A DNA stretch of 31,422 nt from a virus: positions 1 through 31,422 of IMG/VR virus record IMGVR_UViG_3300045136_000065; one strand, written 5' to 3'. The position numbers and the translations under genes were made by a program. Positions 8,046 to 15,523 of the stretch are shown here, one piece after another (within the stretch, counting starts at the first letter, position 1; each line of letters begins with the position of its first letter). The notes under the pieces were generated by a model, which was not told the origin of the DNA, did not search any database, and worked only from the letters and a program-made list of their open reading frames with translations.

Positions 8046-10040
8046 TTATCCTTGCGGTATTGGTGAGTTAACTTGCATTGCTCCTTCAGGAAGTTCTGGC
8101 ATATTAGGCATTTGTGGTTGACCTGGCTGCATAACATTAGGATCTACAACACCGCCTTCCGGAACAGCGCTCATATTAGGGTCCATCATTGTGTTTTCCG
8201 GATTAGGAGGCGTTCCATTAGCGGGCCCTAATGGCTGCTCTTGCATAATAGATAATAGTCCAGGATCTGTAGTGCGCAGCATTTCAACGTGCTCTAAAAT
8301 ATGATTAAGCACCATTTGAACTGCGGGGCTATTTGGGTCTCGCATATCAGGGTCATCCAATATAGCCTTATGCTTTCTAATGTGGTACATATGGCTGTCA
8401 GTAGCTAACACTGGTACATATTCACCACGAAGCATTTTTTCATTTTCACGTTTAACAAAATTATTTTGTCTTTGACTGTCCTCAATAAAACTAGAAAATT
8501 GACCAGTATTTAACACTGTAAAATAATCTTCTGGAGTTTTAATAATACCATATTGTAGTAATTCTGAGGCCATTTGCATTTTACCTGCCGTAGTCACGGC
8601 TATAGGATTGCCAATATCAACAATAACACGATCAATAGAAGCTAAATCATCGCCAGTAAATTCTGTTCTGACGTAAGAAAGGTTGCTTTCTCCCGCAATT
8701 AGTGCAATGCGGGGGACATCCGCAAAATCTCGTAGCAATTCAATAATACCCATTCCAATATCTTCTACCATAAACACATATTGGGTTTGCAACCCTGAAA
8801 TAAATTGCAAAGCCATTGATTGCACTAAAGCCATAGCACTGCCAGACTTAATTGAAGCCTCTGGGTCCCCTCTTACTACAGAGTTCATTCCAGAAATAGT
8901 TTCCATTTTCTTTTCAATCATTTGAATAAAATTAAACACTTCGGCGGGGGTTTGTGTAAAATTAATTGGTTCTGGTTTTCCTTGGCCAGAATTTCCTTCA
9001 ATAATATTTAATCCACCTTCTAATGCTTTAAGCTGTATATCAGCTCCTCTAGGTACATAAATATTTTGTACGCCAAATGTATGTTGGTTAGTGAGCACTG
9101 TGCTATAAAGAGCATTTAAAGCATCTTGTAGCGGCAGTAGGTCAAACATAGGGGTGTAACCAAAAGATGTGCCTAAAATATCACTAGGACTAATTCTATA
9201 AACAGGAAGCCTTCTATAAGGCATTGGCATATCTACAAGAATAATATCGGTGCTTAAAAATAGTAAATACCGCCCCTCTGGCATAGCCTCTGTTTTTTTA
9301 TGAAAAAATTCGTATACTGGCACTTCATCAGACTCATGTTTAGACAACATATCGCCCATAGATCTATAATCTAAAAAATCTGTTTTTGTGGCCAGTTTTT
9401 CAATTTTTTCTTTATATTCTGGGTACTTAGCAGCTAAATCGTATTTATTTTTAAAAGAACGACAAAGCACCCATTCATGAGAATGGCTGCTTGATTTATT
9501 GGGATCAAACATTACATCAAAAGGTTCAAGATTTGAAAACTCAATATCCCCCTCATAAATTGGGGCTCCCGTCTCTGGGTGGTAGTCGTAAATATCCCCA
9601 CTTGTAGCATTCCATTCCATTTTGACATAGCCAGTAGCTAATACCACAGCTTGTTTTACGGCATCATGAATATATTTTTCTACACGCTTCTGTCTTACAT
9701 AATAATCCAATAATCCGTTAGCTAGATCTGTTTGTATAATAGATTTACTGTCGGAGTTAGATGCTCTAGCTCTAAAATTAAGTCTTACGTTTGTTATCAT
9801 TGTGCACATTAGATCGGCAATGTTTCTATAATGGTTTACTGCCATTTGGGAAAATTCGCCCTGCTCACCGCCAAATGTAATAGTATGCCCCTCCCCATAA
9901 TAAGCACCATGATAAGCCATCCAACTAGCTCTAATTTTATCATAATACCCATTGGTGTATAAATGCTTAAACCACATTTCAGATCTATTTAAAAGAATAG
10001 AAGCTGTTTCTTGTGCTGGCTTTGCCGCAAAATAATTCAT
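8046..10040 (-). CDS. Portal protein
   Basis: A 664-residue portal, the dodecameric ring at one capsid vertex through which DNA is packaged and ejected. Supporting features are the N-terminal helical region with WMAYHGAYYGEG, a beta wing with GYVKMEWNATSGDIYDY, PFDVMFDPN and SHEWVLCRSF (about residues 155-205), then HKKTEAMPEGRYLLF and the clip/stem segments RISPSDILGTSFGYTPM and DLLPLQDALN. The crown-side helices contain NSVVRGDPEA and SGSAMAL. The C-terminal 70 residues are Pro/Met/Asn-rich and probably disordered. The gene sits 27 bases after terL, the usual packaging order. AGAGG precedes the ATG, directly next to a late-type motif. The length is closer to large podovirus-type portals than to siphovirus ones. 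Confidence 0.85.
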   Translation of the reverse strand: MNYFAAKPAQETASILLNRSEMWFKHLYTNGYYDKIRASWMAYHGAYYGEGHTITFGGEQGEFSQMAVNHYRNIADLMCTMITNVRLNFRARASNSDSKSIIQTDLANGLLDYYVRQKRVEKYIHDAVKQAVVLATGYVKMEWNATSGDIYDYHPETGAPIYEGDIEFSNLEPFDVMFDPNKSSSHSHEWVLCRSFKNKYDLAAKYPEYKEKIEKLATKTDFLDYRSMGDMLSKHESDEVPVYEFFHKKTEAMPEGRYLLFLSTDIILVDMPMPYRRLPVYRISPSDILGTSFGYTPMFDLLPLQDALNALYSTVLTNQHTFGVQNIYVPRGADIQLKALEGGLNIIEGNSGQGKPEPINFTQTPAEVFNFIQMIEKKMETISGMNSVVRGDPEASIKSGSAMALVQSMALQFISGLQTQYVFMVEDIGMGIIELLRDFADVPRIALIAGESNLSYVRTEFTGDDLASIDRVIVDIGNPIAVTTAGKMQMASELLQYGIIKTPEDYFTVLNTGQFSSFIEDSQRQNNFVKRENEKMLRGEYVPVLATDSHMYHIRKHKAILDDPDMRDPNSPAVQMVLNHILEHVEMLRTTDPGLLSIMQEQPLGPANGTPPNPENTMMDPNMSAVPEGGVVDPNVMQPGQPQMPNMPELPEGAMQVNSPIPQG

Positions 10041-10057
10041 GGTATTTACCTCTAAAA

Positions 10058-10067
10058 TATATGTTAA
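10058..10067 (-). promoter_or_regulatory. Late-type promoter motif before the portal gene
   Basis: Minus-strand TTAACATATA followed by TTTTAGAGG, filling the short terL-portal gap. The motif ends 17 bases before the portal ATG, so a transcript starting just downstream would have a very short leader that keeps AGAGG as ribosome-binding site. Confidence 0.45.
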
Positions 10068-11495
10068 TTATCTTCTTCTAAAAGGATTAGTACGCCTTAT
10101 CCTTTGAACTAAAGCGTGTTCAAACGGTGTTGTAGGTTGTTGGTAATTATGCTTAATTATCATATAATCACTAGATGAAAAATTATGATTTTCGGGGTAC
10201 GGATTTTTGTTCATGTTAACATTTCTTACGAAGTATACTAAAGCATCTAGTGCATCATAATGCCCTTTATCAGGACTTTTTGAATAGCTAGTACGTTGTT
10301 TATTCCATGTAGCCCCTCTTAAATGCGAAATTAATGTCCTACATTTAGGATTAATTAGTATTTTTTTCCGCTTAAGTAGAATGCGCATATTATTAAGTTG
10401 AGCTAATTTATCATCTTTCATTGTAGGAGTAAAATGTAAGCCATGTTTTGCAGATAAATCATTTAATAAAATAATGTTATTATTATCTGCCACTCTTAAT
10501 AATGGAGCTTTATACCCCCATAATTCTAACTCCTTATTTTGAATAGCGGAAGCTATTTCATCCGTCAACACTTTTCGATTAAATGCCAATTCATCTTGTA
10601 TTACAATTGTAGCCGACATAAAATCGTAAAATCCAAATAATATTACAGTTAAATCATTACCACCTATATCCATAGAAACATAAGTATCAACTAATTCAGG
10701 GCGTATTACTTCTTTGACTATCTCACTTTCTAATTCACGAGTAAATTCAGGCACTACAGAATCTTCTTCAGATACTACAAGTTCAGCTAAATATTCACGT
10801 TTAAAATCTACTGTATCAAATCCACCTACTGATTCGGCAATATCATCTATTTCTTCTTTTGTTAGACGGGGGTTGTCAAAAATTGTTTTGCGAATATATG
10901 CGCCCGCTTCTTCAGCTCGTTTAATAAACCCAATAAATGGATGATCCATGCTTTTAGGCGGTGTAGACGCCATTATTATCTTACCCTTAGTCATTGTTGT
11001 AGTGGGCAGTAAAACTGAATTTACAACGTAATCTAAATCATCAATAAATCCAACTTCATCCAAGATACATAAATGAGCATTACCGCCCCGTATTCTATCA
11101 GCATTGCCATTATCTGTACCAGCTAATTGTATCTCACTACCGTTGTAAAATTTATATACATTTTCTTTAGTTTTGTATGTGGGGAGTACATCTTTAGGAC
11201 AATCTACAGTTATTTCGTAAAATAACGGCCTAATATACGATGTCACCATCTGTCTGGTAGGCGCTACAAATTTAACAATACTATTTGGGTTTTTTAGACA
11301 AAATTCAATGGCGTATGTTAACAAAAAATATGACTTACCAATACGGCGGCTACTGCCTATAACAATTGTCTTTTCTTGTGTTTTATTTACAAAATTATAT
11401 ATTTCTAATTGATTTTTATCTAATTTCCAGCGTAGATTGCCTTGTCTCCATAGCAGGTTTATAGCCTGTCGTTTATCGACTTTAATATTTGCCAT
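10068..11495 (-). CDS. terL: Terminase large subunit
   Basis: A 475-residue packaging motor that drives DNA into the procapsid with its N-terminal ATPase and cuts it with its C-terminal RNase H-like nuclease. Walker A is GSSRRIGKS at residues 47-55. Walker B is HLCILDE at 141-147, with catalytic Glu147. A coupling motif is visible as MASTPP near 175-180. The nuclease begins at about residue 270, with a first acidic residue in VSMDIGGND (Asp276) and a later acidic cluster in GHYDALDALVYF. The length is within the usual 450-600 range. It follows a coiled-coil gene in the small-terminase position and precedes the portal. A late-type motif immediately precedes the ATG. Confidence 0.95.
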   Translation of the reverse strand: MANIKVDKRQAINLLWRQGNLRWKLDKNQLEIYNFVNKTQEKTIVIGSSRRIGKSYFLLTYAIEFCLKNPNSIVKFVAPTRQMVTSYIRPLFYEITVDCPKDVLPTYKTKENVYKFYNGSEIQLAGTDNGNADRIRGGNAHLCILDEVGFIDDLDYVVNSVLLPTTTMTKGKIIMASTPPKSMDHPFIGFIKRAEEAGAYIRKTIFDNPRLTKEEIDDIAESVGGFDTVDFKREYLAELVVSEEDSVVPEFTRELESEIVKEVIRPELVDTYVSMDIGGNDLTVILFGFYDFMSATIVIQDELAFNRKVLTDEIASAIQNKELELWGYKAPLLRVADNNNIILLNDLSAKHGLHFTPTMKDDKLAQLNNMRILLKRKKILINPKCRTLISHLRGATWNKQRTSYSKSPDKGHYDALDALVYFVRNVNMNKNPYPENHNFSSSDYMIIKHNYQQPTTPFEHALVQRIRRTNPFRRR

Positions 11496-11501
11496 ACACT
11501 T

Positions 11502-11511
11502 TATATGTTAA
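11502..11511 (-). promoter_or_regulatory. Late-type promoter motif before terL
   Basis: Minus-strand TTAACATATA followed by AAGTGT and the terL ATG. It is so close to the start codon (six bases) that a transcript beginning 7-10 bases downstream would be leaderless or nearly so. Either terL has very weak translation from this promoter, or the motif here acts in another way. Confidence 0.4.
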
Positions 11512-11539
11512 GCATATTGTGTAGCAAAAATAAGGCCAA

Positions 11540-11929
11540 CTATTCGGATTGAGCAATATTTTCTAATTCTTCCTGAGATAAGGTTTGATAATCTACTGTA
11601 TCAATTACTTGTGTAGCCTGCTCTCTAGCCAGTCGTAGATTTTTTACAAATAAATCTAATTTTTTAGCTTCTTCTAAAGTAAGTTCACGCCCCAAAGATT
11701 TAGAGCGTAATAATTCAATTTGCTCAATACAAATTAATTCTTCCGTTGACACTCTACCGTTAACTTTAGCTAATTTATTTTGCTGCAAAGCCGCTAATTG
11801 TGCTTTTAATTCCTCATTTTCCGCTTTTAATTTTTCTATAATACGGTTTTGTGTTTCGGCTACTTCTTTTACTTCCCTAACTTTTAAAGCTTTTTTGTAG
11901 GCTTTTTTAATTTCAGCTACGCCATCCAT
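11540..11929 (-). CDS. Coiled-coil protein in small-terminase position
   Basis: A 129-residue protein with a long coiled coil (about residues 20-50, with EKLKAENEELKAQLAALQQ) and a second helical part at 60-105 (IELLRSKSLGRELTLEEAKKLDLFVKNL). Its position directly upstream of terL is where the small terminase subunit usually lies, and oligomerising coiled coils are common in small terminases. I see no clear N-terminal helix-turn-helix, so the assignment rests mainly on context. The ATG overlaps the stop of the upstream membrane-protein gene (TAATG). Confidence 0.6.
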   Translation of the reverse strand: MDGVAEIKKAYKKALKVREVKEVAETQNRIIEKLKAENEELKAQLAALQQNKLAKVNGRVSTEELICIEQIELLRSKSLGRELTLEEAKKLDLFVKNLRLAREQATQVIDTVDYQTLSQEELENIAQSE

Positions 11930-12198
11930 TAGAAAAACCTTTTTCCTTCAATGCCATTTTTAGCAGCATTTTTAACAGCAAGTCCAGAAACAACGTTTTT
12001 AATTTTTTCTAGTTCTTTCATCACTTCTTCAGATACGTCTGGTTTGGATTGCATATCCAACCATTTTTTATATCCTAAATATACAGAAAAAGCGACAAAC
12101 ACAACTGATTGCGCTATTTCCATTGAATGCAATGATCGAAGGGCTAATACCATTAAAATAGCCGTTAGCCAATCAATATTGGAAATCCATTTCTTCAT
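11929..12198 (-). CDS. Small two-helix membrane protein, holin candidate
   Basis: An 89-residue protein with hydrophobic segments near residues 10-24 (LTAILMVLALRSL) and 28-44 (IAQSVVFVAFSVYLGY), then a charged, helical C-terminus ending KRFF. Two transmembrane segments with a charged tail fit a class II holin topology, and it is the first gene of the late transcript from the promoter near 12300. GGAG precedes the ATG. No endolysin adjoins it, so holin is inference; a membrane-bound packaging or assembly factor is also possible. Confidence 0.65.
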   Translation of the reverse strand: MKKWISNIDWLTAILMVLALRSLHSMEIAQSVVFVAFSVYLGYKKWLDMQSKPDVSEEVMKELEKIKNVVSGLAVKNAAKNGIEGKRFF

Positions 12199-12293
12199 AA
12201 ATTCTCCATATCTTTGTTAGGTGTTTTATTTTGCGTGAAGACCTTTATTTTAATTATTGGGGCACACAGCCCATAGTCCATTGCTTTTATTCA

Positions 12294-12310
12294 CCTACAT
12301 TATATGTTAA
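12294..12310 (-). promoter_or_regulatory. Major late-type promoter, leftward arm of divergent control region
   Basis: Minus-strand TTAACATATAATGTAGG, the most complete copy of the recurring motif, about 96 bases upstream of the first late gene. It is almost back-to-back with a rightward sigma-70-like promoter starting four bases away. The layout makes this the natural start of the late operon. Confidence 0.6.
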
Positions 12311-12313
12311 ATG

Positions 12314-12343
12314 TTGCCTAAAATATTTTTTGTGTAGTATAAC
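12314..12343 (+). promoter_or_regulatory. Sigma-70-like early promoter, rightward arm
   Basis: TTGCCT (12314-12319), an 18-base spacer and TATAAC (12338-12343), then AGAAAAGGAG before the ATG at 12366. It should drive the envelope-protein operon. Because it nearly abuts the late-type motif on the other strand, polymerases on the two promoters would compete. Confidence 0.55.
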
Positions 12344-12365
12344 AAAATATAGAAAAGGAGAAAAA

Positions 12366-13151
12366 ATGCTTAAAAAAACATTAAATTTAATAAGTGGAGT
12401 ATTATTGGGGGCTGTTATTGTGGTCGTTGCATTTAGTTTAAAAAATAAAACACCAAATGAAGAGATTATTAATACCCCTACAGTAAAAGAATTTGCGCAA
12501 AATAATACCCCACCTTCTTTAAACAAATTAGAAGTAAAGCGAATTGAACTTGATCCAAATCAAGTAATTATGTTTAATACTCAAGTAGATTATCAATCTG
12601 TGTCTTTAACAATTTCTAGATTAGATGAACTTACAGCTCAGGGGTATAATCATGTATACATTGTTTTAGATAGTCCTGGAGGTAGCGTTATAGACGGGGC
12701 AAATTTAATTGCTTACATGAAGGCATCTAAAATTCGTATTGACACAGTGTGCCAAGGAATTTGCGCTTCTATGGCTGCTCAAATTCACCAAGCTGGAAAA
12801 AAACGTTATATGACGGATAAATCTATTTTAATGTTCCACCCTGCGGCATTAAGAATTGGCGGAAAAGTAGAAGAAATGCTTAATCAAATTCTTACAATTA
12901 AAAAATACGTCGATAGATTGGACGCAGAAGTGGCTGCAAGAGCTGGTATTAAATATGAAGTTTTTAAACAAATGATAGTGTCTGAATTGTGGGTAGAAAG
13001 TGTTGATGCAGTTGAAATGGGATTTGCTGATAAAATTGTCTATCTATTTAATAAACCAAACACTAAACCTTTAACTTTTAGCTTTAATCTTAAAAAAGCC
13101 ACTAATTCAAATAAAATAAATAATGTAAATGGATTAAGAGATTTGCGATAA
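12366..13151 (+). CDS. Membrane-anchored ClpP/SppA-like serine protease
   Basis: A 261-residue protein. Residues 8-24 form a hydrophobic signal anchor, followed by a Pro/Asn-rich linker to about 55 and a ClpP-fold domain at 60-230. SPGGSV (103-108) is the oxyanion/strand motif, ASMAAQ (134-139) holds the nucleophile Ser135, and LMFHPA (155-160) holds His158. The position of the ClpP catalytic Asp seems to be occupied by Glu207, so activity is plausible but unproven. Unlike ClpP it has a membrane anchor, and no ATPase partner is seen nearby. The domain probably faces the periplasm and would cut membrane or periplasmic proteins. I start at the ATG at 12366 with AAAGGAG, not the longer TTG frame. 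It is the first gene of the early operon. Confidence 0.8.
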   Translation: MLKKTLNLISGVLLGAVIVVVAFSLKNKTPNEEIINTPTVKEFAQNNTPPSLNKLEVKRIELDPNQVIMFNTQVDYQSVSLTISRLDELTAQGYNHVYIVLDSPGGSVIDGANLIAYMKASKIRIDTVCQGICASMAAQIHQAGKKRYMTDKSILMFHPAALRIGGKVEEMLNQILTIKKYVDRLDAEVAARAGIKYEVFKQMIVSELWVESVDAVEMGFADKIVYLFNKPNTKPLTFSFNLKKATNSNKINNVNGLRDLR

Positions 13152-13402
13152 TGCGAAAATTACTAATTTTTTGTATAATTTTATTAAACATGGAAGTAAG
13201 CGCTGAAACAAAGGAGGCCGCGGCTGCTAGGACGGCAGTCGAGGCCGCCATTAGACAATTAGGATTGGACAGACAAGTAGAGGAAAAATTAATCAATCCT
13301 ATTAAAAAAGAATTAGAGCCTTATGTTGGAAAATATGTACCTTTACTAACTATTGGAAAAATTATAGTAGAGCAAAAAGTGGAGGTAAAATGGGAATTTT
13401 AA
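13151..13402 (+). CDS. Small exported protein with signal peptide (83 aa)
   Basis: Residues 1-18 (MRKLLIFCIILLNMEVSA) form a signal peptide with likely cleavage after VSA. The mature part is about 65 residues, Ala/Glu/Lys-rich and helical, with no cysteines. No family is recognised. The ATG overlaps the protease stop (TAATG), so the two are translationally coupled. A periplasmic helper, substrate or regulator of the upstream membrane protease is a reasonable guess from coupling only. Confidence 0.75.
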   Translation: MRKLLIFCIILLNMEVSAETKEAAAARTAVEAAIRQLGLDRQVEEKLINPIKKELEPYVGKYVPLLTIGKIIVEQKVEVKWEF

Positions 13403-13644
13403 AAGAAACGTTTTATCAAAAGGCTAAAGAATTAGCATTAGTACGTGAAGAATTAGAATATCGCCCTATGGATGAAAATTTAATTAATAAAGAAAAAAGT
13501 CTTGTTTTAGAGGTGAGTAAATTATACATGGATTATTTAAAACAGCTGTCTTCTATTAAAGATGTAGTGGGTAGAAAAGAATATAAAAAATTATTAAATG
13601 AGGCTTATAATATAGCTACAAAAGGAGTGGAGTATGTTAATTAA
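13390..13644 (+). CDS. Small charged helical protein, cytoplasmic (84 aa)
   Basis: Unrecognised. The sequence is Lys/Glu/Leu-rich, apparently all helical, with likely helices at residues 3-23 and 30-60 and no signal peptide. GGAGG precedes the ATG, and the gene overlaps its upstream neighbour by 13 bases and its downstream one by 11, in keeping with a compact operon. It may be a soluble partner of the membrane proteins around it. Confidence 0.75.
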   Translation: MGILKETFYQKAKELALVREELEYRPMDENLINKEKSLVLEVSKLYMDYLKQLSSIKDVVGRKEYKKLLNEAYNIATKGVEYVN

Positions 13645-13882
13645 AGCAGCAGCAATTTTATTAGGATTAGCTGTAGCAGTAATGGTGGCTAAAATTGCAT
13701 CACTGCCTACTGCTGATGTTGTGGCAGTGGCTGCATTTGCTATTTCTGTTTATTTATGGATAAATTTTTTATTATTAAAAGTAGTAGTGTTAAATGTTTT
13801 TCAATTTTTAATTAAAAAATACGGAAAAGAAAAAATTAGGGAGGTATTAAATGACCAAACAAGAAATGTTAGACAAGATTAA
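13634..13882 (+). CDS. Two-helix membrane protein (82 aa)
   Basis: Two hydrophobic helices near residues 4-22 (KAAAILLGLAVAVMVAKIA) and 28-58 (VVAVAAFAISVYLWINFLLL), then a basic amphipathic tail (KKYGKEKIREV). This small membrane-protein topology could be holin-like, but early-operon placement argues against a lysis role. AAAGGAGTGG lies before the ATG. The reading frame overlaps the next gene by 32 bases, and the last ten codons contain that gene's ribosome-binding site. Confidence 0.7.
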   Translation: MLIKAAAILLGLAVAVMVAKIASLPTADVVAVAAFAISVYLWINFLLLKVVVLNVFQFLIKKYGKEKIREVLNDQTRNVRQD

Positions 13883-14315
13883 TAAATTTATTTCAGATAA
13901 ATATTCTAAACAAATATCCGAATTAAATAAATCTGTAGTAATTACAGAAGTAGTAGACAATAAAATATTAGCACCAGGATTTAAAATTACTTCTGGTGGT
14001 GGAGCTAAAATTGTAGGCGGTAAAGGCGAGCTTTCCCCACCGGCAAAATTAGAAGTTGGGATGGAATATCGAGACGCTATTAAACCAGTGTATAGAATAA
14101 TTTTACCATTTGAAGAAATGGAAGTAGCTTGTAAAAATGAAAATTATTTAGCTCAATTAATAAATTTTACTTTAACTCAAGCTATTTCAAACTACGTTTA
14201 TACTTTTGGACCGACAGATAAAATAAGATATGGGGAGGCCTATTTAAAACTTCCTTTTGTTGAAGACTATCAAGACGATTTTCTTTTAACATTGACAGGG
14301 GAATATGTAGAATGA
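13851..14315 (+). CDS. Unknown early protein (154 aa)
   Basis: Not recognised. The N-terminal helix (MTKQEMLDKINKFISD) is followed by a beta-rich, Gly-rich stretch (ITSGGGAKIVGGKGE, residues 44-58) and mixed alpha/beta sequence to the C-terminus. No signal peptide. The opening (KQEML) resembles that of the unknown protein at 17693-18172, but I see no similarity beyond it. GGAGG precedes the ATG. Confidence 0.75.
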   Translation: MTKQEMLDKINKFISDKYSKQISELNKSVVITEVVDNKILAPGFKITSGGGAKIVGGKGELSPPAKLEVGMEYRDAIKPVYRIILPFEEMEVACKNENYLAQLINFTLTQAISNYVYTFGPTDKIRYGEAYLKLPFVEDYQDDFLLTLTGEYVE

Positions 14316-14629
14316 GTGGCGGAATAAAACATGATAATGGCAAACCTAGAATTTCTTTAATACCTAGAGAAGCTTTAGAAGGGGCGGCAAAGGCTTTAAC
14401 TTTTGGAGCTAACAAATACAACGCACACAATTTTAAAAAAGGTATTGAATATTCTAGACTTGTAGATGCTGTCATGAGACATCTTATTGCGTGGGTAGAT
14501 GGGGAAGACAATGATCTTGAAAGTGGGCTATCTCATCTAGACCGCGCATTAGCAAGTTTATCTATGTTAAAATATATGGAAGTAAACAAAACAGAAATGG
14601 ATGATAGGTATAAAAAGGAGATTAAATGA
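14312..14629 (+). CDS. Putative dATP/dGTP diphosphohydrolase (DUF5664-type)
   Basis: A 105-residue protein that matches the phage family once called DUF5664: KHDNGKPRISLIP (6-18), ALEGAAKALTFGANKYN (21-37) and RHLIAWVDGEDNDLESGLSHLDRAL (63-87). It is an all-helical fold related to MazG-type all-alpha NTP pyrophosphohydrolases, with conserved His, Glu and Asp residues as metal ligands. Members are described as dATP/dGTP diphosphohydrolases, and a relative acts in the Z-genome pathway of some phages. I see no purZ or datZ companion here, so base replacement is not supported. Likely role: adjusting dNTP pools with the MazG protein and ribonucleotide reductase. The gene overlaps both neighbours by four bases (ATGA). 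Confidence 0.75.
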   Translation: MSGGIKHDNGKPRISLIPREALEGAAKALTFGANKYNAHNFKKGIEYSRLVDAVMRHLIAWVDGEDNDLESGLSHLDRALASLSMLKYMEVNKTEMDDRYKKEIK

Positions 14630-14865
14630 AAGAGAAACTTAAATCATTTTTTTTAGGAGTTGTTTTTGGAATTGTTGGATTGTTTCTATTTTTTAAGTAT
14701 AATAAATCACAGATAGCAAAAAAAGCATTAGAGGAAGAAAAAGAAATAAAAGATCAAGTTAATAAAATTAAAACTGAAATAAAAAATGTTGACAATGAGA
14801 TAAAAAAAGTGGACAATAAATTAAAAAATATATCGGAGGATGAATTATGGCATTTAAAGCGGTAA
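14626..14865 (+). CDS. Membrane-anchored coiled-coil protein (79 aa)
   Basis: One transmembrane helix near residues 6-23 (KSFFLGVVFGIVGLFLFF) is followed by a Lys/Glu-rich coiled coil over residues 30-72, with heptads of the form IxxVDxxIKKVDxKL. The architecture equals an inner-membrane spanin (i-spanin), a lysis protein, and the next gene encodes a signal-peptide coiled-coil protein. Early-operon placement and lack of an obvious o-spanin lipobox make spanin identity uncertain. GGAG precedes the ATG within a four-base overlap. Confidence 0.65.
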   Translation: MKEKLKSFFLGVVFGIVGLFLFFKYNKSQIAKKALEEEKEIKDQVNKIKTEIKNVDNEIKKVDNKLKNISEDELWHLKR

Positions 14866-15227
14866 TCATTTTTGCGCTATTACTTGCAAACGCAGCTAAT
14901 GCTTGCGACTGGAAAACAATTACAAGAAATGAGGATGGAAGTTATCGCTATTCTATGCGTTGCCACATTGAAGTGGGTAAAAGTTTACAACGTTTAGAAT
15001 TAACTGAAACAAAATTATCTCTTACTGAAAAGAAATTAGAGTATACTTTTGAGCAACTTAATTTAGAAACAAAAAGAGCAGATATGTTAAGTGACACTGT
15101 AAAACAATTAGACAGACGTGTCTCCTTTTTAGAGAAGGAGAAATATTTTTGGGCGGCAGGGGGTGTGCTTGCAACATTGCTTTTTGTTTATTTAGGTGGA
15201 AAGCTAAATGAAAATCAAAACAAATAA
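14847..15227 (+). CDS. Exported coiled-coil protein with C-terminal membrane anchor
   Basis: A 126-residue protein. Residues 1-19 form a signal peptide ending ANA, with Cys20 next; the lipobox is poor, so cleavage by signal peptidase I is likely. Two cysteines (CDWK and RCHIE) in the mature N-terminus could form a disulfide. Residues 45-98 are a strong coiled coil, and a transmembrane segment follows near 102-117 (WAAGGVLATLLFVYLGG). The protein would span the periplasm from its own C-terminal anchor. GGAGG precedes the ATG. Overlap with the previous coiled-coil membrane gene suggests the two products interact. Confidence 0.7.
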   Translation: MAFKAVIIFALLLANAANACDWKTITRNEDGSYRYSMRCHIEVGKSLQRLELTETKLSLTEKKLEYTFEQLNLETKRADMLSDTVKQLDRRVSFLEKEKYFWAAGGVLATLLFVYLGGKLNENQNK

Positions 15228-15250
15228 ATCTGTTGATAAAGGAGGAGCAA

Positions 15251-15523
15251 ATGCTAAAATTACAATTTAAAAAGCTAACCTTAATATGCTATTTACTTTT
15301 ATTGTCACAAACTTATTGTTTTGCAAATGACTACAACATTGACTTTATTGGATCTAATGTTATTATTACTAGCAATAATTTAGATAAACCTATTGTGGTA
15401 AATGTAGACCATCTTCTTTTAAAGAACGGTGAGTTTGATGTAAATTTAGTTGTTCAAGAAGTGATGAACAGTTATAAGAGGGAGAAAAAGGATGCTACTA
15501 AAAGTAGAGACAACAATTTATAA
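15251..15523 (+). CDS. Small exported protein with signal peptide (90 aa)
   Basis: Start chosen at the ATG at 15251, after GGAGGAG. Residues 1-25 form a signal peptide (KKLTLICYLLLLSQTYCFA), with likely cleavage after CFA. The mature 65 residues have a beta-rich first half (YNIDFIGSNVIITSN) and a charged helical end. No family recognised. It overlaps the deformylase-like gene by 32 bases. Confidence 0.7.
   Translation: MLKLQFKKLTLICYLLLLSQTYCFANDYNIDFIGSNVIITSNNLDKPIVVNVDHLLLKNGEFDVNLVVQEVMNSYKREKKDATKSRDNNL

Noticed and set aside
11312-11322. Additional late-type motif (GTATGTTAAC) inside terL
   Set aside because: It lacks the full TATATGTTA core and lies in the middle of coding sequence with no gene start downstream nearby.
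12231-12365. N-terminal extension of the ClpP-like protease from a TTG codon
   Set aside because: It would cross the divergent promoter region, lacks a ribosome site and precedes a normal signal anchor. The ATG at 12366 has AAAGGAG.
14312-14629. Evidence for a Z-genome (2-aminoadenine) pathway
   Set aside because: Only the diphosphohydrolase relative is seen; purZ and datZ are absent from this window, and the family is common in ordinary phages.
14626-15227. Confident spanin pair
   Set aside because: Architecture is suggestive, but there is no convincing o-spanin lipoprotein, no adjoining endolysin, and the genes lie in an early-type operon.
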